64,000 nt of DNA from Labrenzia sp. R4_2. GTDB taxonomy: Bacteria > Pseudomonadota > Alphaproteobacteria > Rhizobiales > Stappiaceae. The DNA lies in NCBI RefSeq assembly GCF_017743865.1, contig NZ_JAGHRJ010000011.1, positions 38,897-102,896 on the forward strand, given 5' to 3'. Below are positions 25,491 through 34,204 of this stretch, piece after piece. Within the stretch, counting starts at the first letter, position 1. The number at the start of each line of letters is the position of its first letter. The notes under the pieces were generated by a model that saw nothing but the letters and a program-made list of their open reading frames with translations, made no database searches and was not told where the DNA came from. Made by a program: the position numbers and the translations under genes.

Positions 25491-27280
25491 ACAACCGCTG
25501 CAGCAAGCGTCATGGTCTCCGTGCTGAATGTCAGATTTTCAATGTTTTGCAGAAAATCTGTGCCGTCACGGTTTGCTGCAAGGTCCATGACTGTTGTGAC
25601 GCCGTTTGACGTGAAAACAACGTAATCTGACCGCGCGCCGGAGAACACAGCTGTGTCTGTACCCGTACCGCCGTCGACAGTGTCATTGCCATTTCCACTC
25701 ACAAAACTGTCGTTCCCGGCATAAAGGCGCACAATGCTGTTGCCATGCGCCATCGTGAAATTGTCGTCCGCATTTGTTCCGGACACATTTGCACCTGAAG
25801 CCATGCCGGACCGGCCCTCAGCTATGCCCACTGCCAGGTAATGGGCCAAACCACTCGCATAGGTACCATTGTCGACCAGGGCCTGAACGTCGGAATTGGA
25901 ATTCAGATAAAATAACTCGTTGAATCCAGCAGCACCGGAGGTCGCCGGGTTCGCACCTCCCGGTCCGGTCGACACTGGACCTGTCAGATTAAGCGGGTCG
26001 CTATAGATCTTTCCGTCGACTGCAGCGGTAAGAACAAATTCCACGCCATCTTGGGTCGTAACGGGATAGGCTCGGCCAGCCAGATAGGACAGGTTTTCGG
26101 AAAATATCTCATTGTTGAGGATTTTTCCAAAACGCCCAGTCCCATCATTCAACCAGAAGGCGGGCGCATTCATCTTGTCGCCTGATCCTCTGAAAATCGG
26201 AACCAAGTCTTCGAAACCGTCATTATTTAGATCAACACTTCTCAGGAAATGCATATGGTAGCCGGGATCCGCTTCCCAAAGCCCCCCCTGAAGAAACCGG
26301 CTACTCGTTTCATCCACGAAAACGCCATTCCCATCATTAATCAGAAGCTGCAACTCCCAACCAGGACTAATGCTAGGGAAACCATCTACAAACCCAGAAT
26401 TATGTTGGGTGTGCACATTTAAAAGATCAAGATCACCGTCACTATCCACGTCAAGCGCCACAATGTCATAGCTGGTAGAGTTTTTACCCATATTTTGAGG
26501 TTGCGGCAGATTGGATTTCCTAGTGTCTGAATAGTAGCCGCTTCCGTCGTTCCAGTAAATTTCTGAATAGTGTTCTGCGCCATACGCTTCAGGGTTGAGT
26601 TTTCCGAGGATCAGATCTTTATGACCATTTCCATCGAGGTCCGCGAATTGGACGCTGTCATATGTTGCCTCATGGGCAGGGTCGGTCACGCGGTCGGGCA
26701 ATCGGCTATAGTCGATCGAAAAATTGCCAAAACCATCATTGAGCAACATATACGGAACAACATCCGCAGCTCCCTTGACGTTACCAACATAGATGTCCAG
26801 GTCGCCGTCGCCGTCGATGTCAACAGCTGCAGTTGAATGACTGAACTCCTTGTCAACGTGTGGCACGTCTTTGGGAGCCAGTCCGCCATTCCCGTCTGAC
26901 AGCAAGAGGACGTTTCGCTCTCCTGGCGGGTTCGGCCAGATATCCCAACCATGTGTGGCGATAAATATGTCTTTATAGCCATCGCCGTTGAAGTCGACGT
27001 CAATGATTTCTCTCGGCTGTGTGGTCGCCGTGAAATTTTCGTAGCTGATAATGGCGCCATCATAGTTTATTTGAGCATTAGAATTCACATCAAACACATA
27101 CCCAGGTCTCTTCGACCCGCCGTAAAAGTCTTCTCCTGGGATTATGAACTCGTCTGTACCGTCATTGTCGAGATCGACAGCATACCAGTGATCAACTTCA
27201 AGCGGCGTGGGTGTCGTGAACACCTGCGTTAGATCAAAACTCCACTGGTAGAGTGGTGCAATGCTGTAAGTACTGGTCAT
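25025..27280 (-). CDS. FG-GAP/VCBS-type exoprotein with RTX and C-terminal DUF5648-type triplet
   Basis: The 751-residue protein has no signal peptide. Residues ~25-430 contain repeated calcium-loop motifs of the FG-GAP/VCBS kind (DLDNDGTDEFI, DVDFNGDGYKDIFIA, DIDGDGDLDIYVG, DLDGNGHKDLILG, DVDSDGDLDLL), suggesting a beta-propeller. Residues ~475-520 carry one 'YLNSNSDVQAL...HYLAVGIAEGRS' repeat. Residues ~530-570 are RTX-like (AGNDSFVSGNGNDTVDGGTGTD). The last ~152 residues are three DUF5648-type units ending GVAYYVDLA. That tag is nearly identical to the tag of the CAP protein at 27588-28616. It is probably secreted by the adjacent type I system; a ligand-binding or adhesive role is inference. 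Confidence 0.83.
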   Translation of the reverse strand: MTSTYSIAPLYQWSFDLTQVFTTPTPLEVDHWYAVDLDNDGTDEFIIPGEDFYGGSKRPGYVFDVNSNAQINYDGAIISYENFTATTQPREIIDVDFNGDGYKDIFIATHGWDIWPNPPGERNVLLLSDGNGGLAPKDVPHVDKEFSHSTAAVDIDGDGDLDIYVGNVKGAADVVPYMLLNDGFGNFSIDYSRLPDRVTDPAHEATYDSVQFADLDGNGHKDLILGKLNPEAYGAEHYSEIYWNDGSGYYSDTRKSNLPQPQNMGKNSTSYDIVALDVDSDGDLDLLNVHTQHNSGFVDGFPSISPGWELQLLINDGNGVFVDETSSRFLQGGLWEADPGYHMHFLRSVDLNNDGFEDLVPIFRGSGDKMNAPAFWLNDGTGRFGKILNNEIFSENLSYLAGRAYPVTTQDGVEFVLTAAVDGKIYSDPLNLTGPVSTGPGGANPATSGAAGFNELFYLNSNSDVQALVDNGTYASGLAHYLAVGIAEGRSGMASGANVSGTNADDNFTMAHGNSIVRLYAGNDSFVSGNGNDTVDGGTGTDTAVFSGARSDYVVFTSNGVTTVMDLAANRDGTDFLQNIENLTFSTETMTLAAAVVEPADADGSPFQIYRFYNTLTGSHFFTTSIEERNSVITNIPTMTYEGNSFDSNATEAGGGVAVHRFYNSDSGFHFYTASAAEAQSIQNSLPQFSYEGVAYYASETADAGGTALYRFFNTQSGSHFYTTSTEERDSIISTLGHYTYEGVAYYVDLA

Positions 27281-27587
27281 CTGTAAGCCCCTAAAAGTGC
27301 AGGTCGCCGTCAGTCAGTCAACGAAACAAATGCCTCGAATTTTGGAAGGCCCCGTGTTCATGACTACTTGATTAAGGACGCCAGAAATAACAAGGATGAG
27401 AATCCTTAGCGTATGTGATTATGTGAAATCTAGTTATGCGTGTATTATTACGCATATTTGACGATCATCAAGCGATTTTCTGATTTTCACGCAAACACAC
27501 AAAAATACCTTGCAGATATGGATATCTGCATTGGATGCCGCCAGCGTAGTGTCCAAAACGACAAAGCGATGGACCTATGCGCAAGCG
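27281..27587. other. Intergenic region, no gene
   Basis: These 307 bases are A+T rich, especially 27410-27510, and lie between the stop of the CAP gene and the start of the FG-GAP gene. The FG-GAP gene has an AGGGG ribosome-binding site just before its ATG. I see no clear terminator hairpin. Confidence 0.4.
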
Positions 27588-28053
27588 TCACGCCAAATCA
27601 ACATAATAAGCAACACCTTCATAGGTGTAGTGGCCGAGCGTGGAGATGATGCTGTCGCGCTCTTCCGCCGAGGTCGTATAGAAATGCGAGCCGCTTTGGG
27701 TGTTGAAGAACCTGTACAGAGCCGTCCCGCCGGCATCCGCTGTCTCGCTGGCATAATAGGCGATGCCTTCATAACTGAATTGCGGCAGGCTGTTTTGAAT
27801 GCTCTGCGCTTCTGCGGCGCTGGCGGTATAGAAATGAAACCCGCTGTCAGAATTGTAAAACCGGTGAACTGCAACACCTCCACCCGCTTCCGTGGCATTT
27901 GAGTCGAAGCTGTTGCCCTCATAGGTCATCGTCGGGATATTCGTAATGACCGAATTACGCTCTTCAATGCTGGTGGTGAAGAAATGTGAGCCCGTCAGCG
28001 TGTTGTAAAACCGGTAAATCTGGAAAGGACTACCGTCCGCATCGGCGGTATCG
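27588..28053. repeat. ~465-bp direct repeat, copy 2 (first copy 25025-25490)
   Basis: This is the C-terminal module of the CAP-domain gene, almost identical to the end of the FG-GAP gene; the two protein tags differ by V/I and T/A only. The upstream gene parts are unrelated, so the duplicated unit matches the protein module. Confidence 0.92.
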
Positions 28054-28616
28054 ACAGGCAGCGTGACAAAGGTTTCCGATCCGGAATCTGAGACAGATGT
28101 GTCGATCGTCGGTGTTCCGCCCGGATCGGTTTCGTGGCCGAACCAGACATGCGCGATGCCTTTGTGCATGCCAATTCCGATCGCGAGCCAATCCTGCAGC
28201 CAAGGCGATTGATTGGTGATGACATCATTGTGCCCAGGCGATGACTGCCAATTCGCCAACGCATTTGCCGCCGTCATGATGGTGTTCGTCACAAACGACC
28301 CGGAAAAACCGGTGCTGATTTCGTAGCCGTTGCCCGTATAGCTTGTTCCTATACGGGTGGGTGCATCCCACATATTGGAATAGGTGCTTGAATCGGAGCT
28401 GCTATACGGCGCGTCGCTCCACGAATGCCCCTCATAGGCGCCGGTGTTGTAAACGGTATCCAGCACGTGCCGGCCGGCGGTCGCTGTCAATCCGGCAGAG
28501 AGCGGAATGGTGCTCAAGCCGAGCGTCCCCCGATAATCCATAATCAGGTTGTAGAGCGTCAGCTCATCGCCATCGATGGTGTCTTCCGACGTATTCAAGT
28601 AATAATTTGTTGCCAT
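27588..28616 (-). CDS. CAP/SCP-domain exoprotein with C-terminal DUF5648-type triplet
   Basis: The 342-residue protein starts MATNYYLNTSEDT with no signal peptide. Residues ~20-165 match the CAP (SCP/PR-1) fold of bacterial YkwD-like proteins: YNLIMDYRGTLGLSTIP, a 'GHSWSDAP' segment and the diagnostic ANWQSSPGHNDVI. A short linker leads to the three C-terminal DUF5648-type units. Bacterial CAP proteins are secreted, with unclear biochemistry. Unlike Sec-exported YkwD proteins, this one seems built for type I secretion, and it is divergent from the type I exporter gene at 29059. GGAG nine bases before the ATG supports the start. Confidence 0.85.
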   Translation of the reverse strand: MATNYYLNTSEDTIDGDELTLYNLIMDYRGTLGLSTIPLSAGLTATAGRHVLDTVYNTGAYEGHSWSDAPYSSSDSSTYSNMWDAPTRIGTSYTGNGYEISTGFSGSFVTNTIMTAANALANWQSSPGHNDVITNQSPWLQDWLAIGIGMHKGIAHVWFGHETDPGGTPTIDTSVSDSGSETFVTLPVDTADADGSPFQIYRFYNTLTGSHFFTTSIEERNSVITNIPTMTYEGNSFDSNATEAGGGVAVHRFYNSDSGFHFYTASAAEAQSIQNSLPQFSYEGIAYYASETADAGGTALYRFFNTQSGSHFYTTSAEERDSIISTLGHYTYEGVAYYVDLA

Positions 28617-29058
28617 CTTGAGACTCCATCACCCGGAAATTGACAACCCCGGCACAGTCACAGCCCAATAACGCGAGCATTACAAATCCAAGCGCATTCC
28701 ATGTCAAAAGGACTGTCAGCAAACTGCAAAGAGATTGCAAGCGTAGAATATCTCAAGCTGTAGGATTACCAATTGCGCGCATTGACCATTCTGTTAACCC
28801 TTTTCACATACTCAAGAGAGGAGCAAAATCCCTGTTTTGGGGCTTTTCAAACAGTGCCAGGGTAGCTGATCCGTTGATTGACCCGGCGACAGTCACTTTA
28901 CAGTCACAACCGATGCTAATTCTTGAGACCATACGAAACACGCCGGTGCTTTCATTGCATTGCCACATTTAATCTTATAAGAACGTCGGCAAATTGATTT
29001 CGGCAATTTGGCGCCGAATATGGTACGTTTCTTTAGCGAAGCAAAATTAGGAACCCAA
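28617..29058. promoter_or_regulatory. Divergent promoter region of CAP gene and type I exporter, with inverted repeat
   Basis: These 442 bases have no supported gene and separate the divergent CAP and exporter genes. CAAATTG/CAATTTG with a 7-base spacer (28990-29010) is a candidate regulator site about 50 bases before the exporter ATG. AGGA seven bases before ATG 29059 is the ribosome-binding site. Confidence 0.5.
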
Positions 29059-30810
29059 ATGGTATCGAAGACACCGCTCCAGGCCGCTTACGGCAAATTT
29101 CGAGCCATTATTTTCACAACTTTCGTCTTCAGTTTTTGTATCAACATGCTGTTGTTCGCTTCGCCGATCTACATGCTGCAGATCTATGATAGGGTCTTGG
29201 GGAGCCGCAACGAAACAACGTTGTTGATGATCTCCATCATCATCTTGTTTTTGTTGATTATTTATGGGCTTCTAGAATTCATCCGCTCGCGCATGCTGGT
29301 GCGCGCAGGCCAACAGTTTGACAACGTTCTGTCCGAGTCGCTGTTCAGCCGCGCGGTCAAGTTGCGGTTGAACAACCCGAAAGCCGGCGCCGAATTCATT
29401 CTGGCCGACGGCGACAAAATCCGTGAGTTCTTAACCGGCACAGGCATCTTGGCCTTCTTCGATGCGCCGTGGACCCCTGTCTTCATCGCAGTCTGTTTTA
29501 TTTTCCACCCTTGGCTTGGGTATGTTGCTCTTGGCGGCGCGCTGGTGATCTTTGCACTCGCGATCATCAACGAGTATGCGACCAGAAAGCCGTTGAAAGA
29601 AGCCAACACGGCTTCCCAAAGTGCGAACCAGTTTGCCGGAGCCGTTCTTCAAAACGCTGAAGTCATCCGCTCCATGGGCATGGAAAAAGCCCTCGGTGAT
29701 CGCTGGCGGGATCGCCACGGTTCCGTGCTTGGAGCTCAGGCCGATGCCAGCGACAAGGCCGGCGCGATCCTGACCTTCCAGAAGTTCTTCCGGATGACCA
29801 TTCAGTCGGCTATTCTGGGTCTCGGTGGCTATCTCGCGATCAAGCAGGAAATCTCCCCCGGTATCATGATTGCCGCGTCGATCATGATGGGCCGAGCACT
29901 TCAGCCGGTCGAACAGGGCGTTCAACAGTGGAAGACTTTTGTTGCCGCTCGTCAGGCGCATGCCCGCCTGAAAGGCCTGTTCGAGTCCGTTCCGGGCGAT
30001 GAACAGCGCACCGAACTTCCGGACCCGAAAGGCGTGATCACAGCTGAAAACCTGTCCTCCGTTCTTCCGGGCACACGCACTGCATTTTTGAAGAACCTCA
30101 ACTTTCAGATCAATCCTGGCGAAACGATCGCGGTTATCGGGCCGTCCGGGTCTGGTAAATCAAGCTTGATCCGCCACCTTGTCGGCGTGTGGCCGGCTGC
30201 CGTCGGAACGGTCCGCATCGACGGCGCGGACATTGCCCACTGGAACGCAGACCAGCTTGGCCAGCATCTCGGCTACCTGCCACAGGAAGTTCGTCTGTTC
30301 GCCGGGACGATCGCGGAAAACATTTCCCGCTTCACTGGCGGCGAATCCGAAGAGGTCGTCAAGGCCGCTCAGCTTGCGGGTGTGCACGACATGATCCTGC
30401 GCCTGCCGGACGGGTATGAAACCCAGGTTGGGGATAACGGACAGCAGCTCTCCGGCGGTCAGCGCCAGCGCGTGGGTCTGGCCCGGGCGATGTTCGGCAT
30501 GCCGCGCATCATGATCCTCGATGAGCCTAATTCAAACCTTGATAGCGATGGTGAAAACGCGCTTCTGGAAGCCATCAAGGCGATGAAAGAGCAGAAGATC
30601 ACGGTTGTGCTCGTCACACATAAGACAAATCTACTTGCCATATGTGATCGGGTTCTGGTGATGCGCGAGGGTCAGATGCAGGCTTTCACCACGCCGCAGG
30701 AACTCTTCAAGCCGGCCGCAGCCGGAAATGCACAAGCCCCGCAACCGGCGGCAACACCCGCCACCGTTCCGGTTGGCCAGGTCAAGGTTCCGGCTCAAAA
30801 GCCGGCGTAA
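29059..30810 (+). CDS. Type I secretion ABC transporter (PrtD/HasD-like)
   Basis: The 583-residue protein has about five or six N-terminal membrane helices (residues ~20-300) with the typical 'ASPIYMLQIYDRVLGSRNETTLLMI' region, then an ABC ATPase: Walker A GPSGSGKSSL, signature LSGGQRQRVGLARAM, Walker B IMILDEPNSNLD and VTHK. There is no N-terminal C39-like domain, as expected for exporters of RTX proteases and S-layer proteins. The C-terminal tail is Ala/Pro-rich. ATG 29059 was chosen over the upstream TTG 29008 because AGGA lies seven bases before it. It energises export of the window's signal-less RTX proteins; substrate assignment is inference from position. Confidence 0.93.
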   Translation: MVSKTPLQAAYGKFRAIIFTTFVFSFCINMLLFASPIYMLQIYDRVLGSRNETTLLMISIIILFLLIIYGLLEFIRSRMLVRAGQQFDNVLSESLFSRAVKLRLNNPKAGAEFILADGDKIREFLTGTGILAFFDAPWTPVFIAVCFIFHPWLGYVALGGALVIFALAIINEYATRKPLKEANTASQSANQFAGAVLQNAEVIRSMGMEKALGDRWRDRHGSVLGAQADASDKAGAILTFQKFFRMTIQSAILGLGGYLAIKQEISPGIMIAASIMMGRALQPVEQGVQQWKTFVAARQAHARLKGLFESVPGDEQRTELPDPKGVITAENLSSVLPGTRTAFLKNLNFQINPGETIAVIGPSGSGKSSLIRHLVGVWPAAVGTVRIDGADIAHWNADQLGQHLGYLPQEVRLFAGTIAENISRFTGGESEEVVKAAQLAGVHDMILRLPDGYETQVGDNGQQLSGGQRQRVGLARAMFGMPRIMILDEPNSNLDSDGENALLEAIKAMKEQKITVVLVTHKTNLLAICDRVLVMREGQMQAFTTPQELFKPAAAGNAQAPQPAATPATVPVGQVKVPAQKPA

Positions 30811-30816
30811 AGAGTG

Positions 30817-32121
30817 ATGACCATGAAACAAAAACGGAAAGCCAGCGCGAATCCGAGGCCGTTCATCATTGCCGGCTACGCGACGATCCTACTGACCTTC
30901 GGCGTCGTCGGCGCGTGGGCCGCGATCGCCAAGCTCGACAAAGCTGTCATCGCATCCGGCGAAGTCGAGGTCGAGGCGAACCGCCGCGAAGTCCAGCACC
31001 TGGAAGGCGGGATCGTCAAGAAAAAGGACGTCGCCGAAGGACAGGTGGTCAAAGCCGGCGATGTCCTGATCGAACTGCGCGACGTTGAAGCCCGCGCCAA
31101 CCTTCAAGTGGTCACCATCCGCTTGCGGATCGCCGAAGCGGTGGAAGCACGGCTGAAAGCAGAGCGTAACCTAGAAGACCACGTCGAATTCAAAGAGTCG
31201 CTGCTCGCCGATAAAACACCAGAAGTTGTCGATGCGGTCGCGGACCAGCAACGGATCTTTGACGACCGCTCATCCATCCTGAAATCTCAGCAGGATATTC
31301 TGACGAACCGCGTCGAACAGCTGAAACGCGAAAAACTCGGGCTTGGCGAACAGAAAGAAGCCTACGAGTCTCGTGCCAGGGTACTCCTGGGTCGGCTTGA
31401 TCGTCTGAGAGAGGGCCTTGAAAGCGGCTCAATCCAGAAAAACCTCTTTGCTACCTACGAAGACGAATACATCGAGGTGAAGGCTTTTGTTGCCAGCATG
31501 GACACCGAGATTGCGAAGGTCGAAAAATCGATCGGCGAAACCGAGTTCCAGATGCTGCAAACGCGGCAGGAGTTCCGGGAGCGCGCGTCGACCGAATACA
31601 AGGAAATCTACGGTCAGATTCAGGAACTGCGCGAACAGAGCAAGGTCGCTCAGGACGTTCTGGACCGGACAAAGATCCGCGCGCCAATCGACGGTGTCGC
31701 TCAGAACATCAAGCTGAACGGTTTCGTGATCCAACGTGGCCAGACGCTGCTTGAGATCGTTCCGGACACGGATGAGATGATCATCAACGCGCGCGTCCAG
31801 CCACTGGACATCGACAGTGTGTCCGAAGGCCTGACTGCTGAAGTGAAGTTTACCTCCTTCCCGTCACGGCTGATGCCGATCATTGAAGGCGAAGTGCTGA
31901 CCGTTTCCAGAGGCACCATCACCCCAGAAGACACACGGCAGAGCCCGTATTATCTTGCTCGTGTTCAGGTCAGCAAAGATGTGCTGCCCGAGGATGTACG
32001 AGGCCGTCTCAGCGCCGGTATGCCCGCCGATGTGCTGATCACCTCCGGTGAGCGGACGGTGGTCGATTACATGATCTCTCCGATCACCGACGCGATCTGG
32101 AAGAGCCTGCGCGAAGAATAA
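30817..32121 (+). CDS. HlyD-family type I secretion adaptor (PrtE-like)
   Basis: The 434-residue protein has one N-terminal membrane helix (FIIAGYATILLTFGVVGAWAAIA), a biotinyl-lipoyl-like segment (EVQHLEGGIVKKKDVAEGQVVKAGDVLIEL), a long periplasmic coiled coil (~residues 95-280) and the C-terminal beta-barrel ending near DAIWKSLREE. This is the periplasmic adaptor that links the ABC exporter to a TolC-like channel. It starts a few bases after the exporter stop; GTG 30814, ATG 30817 and ATG 30823 are all possible starts. No outer-membrane channel gene is present in the window, so TolC is presumably supplied from elsewhere. Confidence 0.92.
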   Translation: MTMKQKRKASANPRPFIIAGYATILLTFGVVGAWAAIAKLDKAVIASGEVEVEANRREVQHLEGGIVKKKDVAEGQVVKAGDVLIELRDVEARANLQVVTIRLRIAEAVEARLKAERNLEDHVEFKESLLADKTPEVVDAVADQQRIFDDRSSILKSQQDILTNRVEQLKREKLGLGEQKEAYESRARVLLGRLDRLREGLESGSIQKNLFATYEDEYIEVKAFVASMDTEIAKVEKSIGETEFQMLQTRQEFRERASTEYKEIYGQIQELREQSKVAQDVLDRTKIRAPIDGVAQNIKLNGFVIQRGQTLLEIVPDTDEMIINARVQPLDIDSVSEGLTAEVKFTSFPSRLMPIIEGEVLTVSRGTITPEDTRQSPYYLARVQVSKDVLPEDVRGRLSAGMPADVLITSGERTVVDYMISPITDAIWKSLREE

Positions 32122-32157
32122 ACAGCGCGGATCGTTCAAGACACTGAAAGTACAAAG

Positions 32158-32180
32158 CGGTGGCCCTTGGCCGCCGTTTT
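32158..32180 (+). terminator. Rho-independent terminator of type I secretion operon
   Basis: CGGTGGCC/GGCCGCCG (one G-U pair) with a CTT loop is followed by TTTTCGTTT, 36 bases after the adaptor stop. Confidence 0.75.
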
Positions 32181-32200
32181 CGTTTGCAGTCAGAGATGCC

Positions 32201-34204
32201 TTATTTTGTCAGGTGTTTCATCAAAGGGCTTGAGGTCACGGGCCAGATGCCTTTTTGAAGCGCCTTACCGCCACCCAACACCACATAACTCTGGCGTCCA
32301 TAGTGCCGGAGCGACCGGCGCGCAGACCGCAAGGCCGTTTCATCGTCCGCTGCAATGAAGAGGACAGCGGCTCCTGCTGGCGACCGGGCTGCCCAGGCGG
32401 TCAACGCGCCTGCTGCCACGTTGTCTGGAACCGGAGAGATTGCATTGTCTTTGGCGAATTTCGACAGCTGTGCAGGTTGCCCCACAACGATCAACGGACG
32501 TAAATCCACCTGTGTGAGATCAAGTGCTTCCGCAACGACTTCCGAAGTCGATCCACGGTCCATTAGGCTGTTTGCGAGACCCAACGCCTGATCCGTTAGC
32601 CCATCATCATCATAGAGGCTGAGCATTGTGACGCTGGGTGCGAGCGTGATGTCACGCATAATCGGCATTGTCTCGCCGGGAAGCAATCGGCGGAACAGGT
32701 CAAAGTCCGGATCGACGTGTACACTTTTGACCGGCTCTCCGGTCCGAATTTCAAGTACGGCTTCCTGTCCATCAAGCCGCTTCAGTTCACGTATGGTTTC
32801 AGACGGCGTTTCAAGCTCCACCGGCACCAAGAGCAAATAGGCCGGCGTGCCTTGCCGAACGGTTACCCTCGTCAGGAATTCGTCGCCCGTTTGCTCCGTT
32901 TGTACATCGGCAAGTGTCAGCTCGGGGGCGCCAACGCGACCCAGCCATTGATCGAAAAAGGTGGTCAGGTCCTTGTCTGAGACTGTTTCAAAAACGCTCC
33001 TCATGTCTTCCCAGCTGGCCATTTCATATCTGTAATCAGACCAGAACTGCTGCAGCCCTTTTTCAAACCTCTCTTGGCCGATCTCCATTTCAAGCATGTG
33101 GAACAGAAAGGCGGCCTTGTTATACCCAATGATCTGCGCGGCCTGATGCTCTTTCCCGATGAAATCCCGGACGCGCTCATCCCGGCTTTCCGGCAAGGCC
33201 GCATAATCGCGGAGCCATTGCAGCCGCATGGTTTTGGCAGCCTCAGACCCTTGATCCTTTGCCAGCCCATAGTCTGCCATGAAAGTGGTGAGGCCTTCCG
33301 ACCAGTTGCCGCTCGGATAATCGACATAAACCCCGTTGCCCCACCAATTGTGCAGCACTTCGTGGGCCAGCGACCGGCCCTTCATGAAGGGCAGGGGCAC
33401 AATCATCTCGCCGATATAGGTCAGATTGACAAAGGCCAAACCGACAGGCAGCGGCGAGGAAACGATATGAAAGTCTTCGTAAGGGTAAGGCCCGATTTCC
33501 GCGCTGAAGCGGGTGAGATAGCGCCCGGCAGCGTCCAGATAGTCATCGGAGAACCCGGCTATTTCCGCCGGAAAGTAGGTCCGCACCCGAATGCCGCCGA
33601 CGTCCCGCTCACCTATTTCATAGCGGCCCGCAAAGAGGGACGGAGCCTCAAAGGCTTTTTCCGACGCAAAGACCGCGCTGTAGCGTGACCCCGTTTCCGT
33701 TTCTTGCAAGATCCCACCGGGCGAGACGGCCTTGTAGCCTGCCGGTACCGAGAGGCTGAGGCGGTAGGAAAACGGTGCCGACCCGTTCCAAGGAAACCAG
33801 CCGCTGTAGCCAGACAGGAATGTGCCGTCCGCAGCTGAGACCGCCGATCCGGCGCCACTTCGCCGGCCGCCGGAGGCCAGCGCCGGGATTGTGCCGCGCG
33901 CGCTGATGACCACGTCTTGTTGTCCAACACCGGAGAGCGGAACGATGAGGCCTCTTTGCAGGGGAGTAAAAGCGTGTGCACTCCCGCCAACGGTAACGTT
34001 TTCAATGTTCAGCCAGTCCGCCCGGCGGAGGGCAAGTGGCCCGCCGTCAACTCCAGTGATCGTGACGTCGACCGTGAGCGCGCCACTTTCTGGATCAAGA
34101 TCAGCCATGATGTCGTAATGCGGCAGGTTCGCCCGGTCTTGTCCTATGACGGTGCCGGTCAGACACAGGAAAACACCGAGCGCGATTTGAAGGGGGCGGA
34201 TCAC
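32201..34204 (-). CDS. M1-like (gluzincin) zinc aminopeptidase, exported
   Basis: The 667-residue protein has an N-terminal signal peptide (MIRPLQIALGVFLCLTGTVIGQ). The zinc site is HEVLHNWWG (HExxH) with the third ligand Glu 18 residues on, in NWSEGLTTFMADY, the M1/gluzincin spacing. The N-terminal ~220 residues are beta-rich, as in M1 proteins, and the C-terminal ~200 residues are less conserved. It is probably a periplasmic or surface aminopeptidase-type enzyme. Its ATG overlaps the stop of the ChaN-like gene by four bases, so the two form a coupled operon. Confidence 0.85.
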   Translation of the reverse strand: MIRPLQIALGVFLCLTGTVIGQDRANLPHYDIMADLDPESGALTVDVTITGVDGGPLALRRADWLNIENVTVGGSAHAFTPLQRGLIVPLSGVGQQDVVISARGTIPALASGGRRSGAGSAVSAADGTFLSGYSGWFPWNGSAPFSYRLSLSVPAGYKAVSPGGILQETETGSRYSAVFASEKAFEAPSLFAGRYEIGERDVGGIRVRTYFPAEIAGFSDDYLDAAGRYLTRFSAEIGPYPYEDFHIVSSPLPVGLAFVNLTYIGEMIVPLPFMKGRSLAHEVLHNWWGNGVYVDYPSGNWSEGLTTFMADYGLAKDQGSEAAKTMRLQWLRDYAALPESRDERVRDFIGKEHQAAQIIGYNKAAFLFHMLEMEIGQERFEKGLQQFWSDYRYEMASWEDMRSVFETVSDKDLTTFFDQWLGRVGAPELTLADVQTEQTGDEFLTRVTVRQGTPAYLLLVPVELETPSETIRELKRLDGQEAVLEIRTGEPVKSVHVDPDFDLFRRLLPGETMPIMRDITLAPSVTMLSLYDDDGLTDQALGLANSLMDRGSTSEVVAEALDLTQVDLRPLIVVGQPAQLSKFAKDNAISPVPDNVAAGALTAWAARSPAGAAVLFIAADDETALRSARRSLRHYGRQSYVVLGGGKALQKGIWPVTSSPLMKHLTK

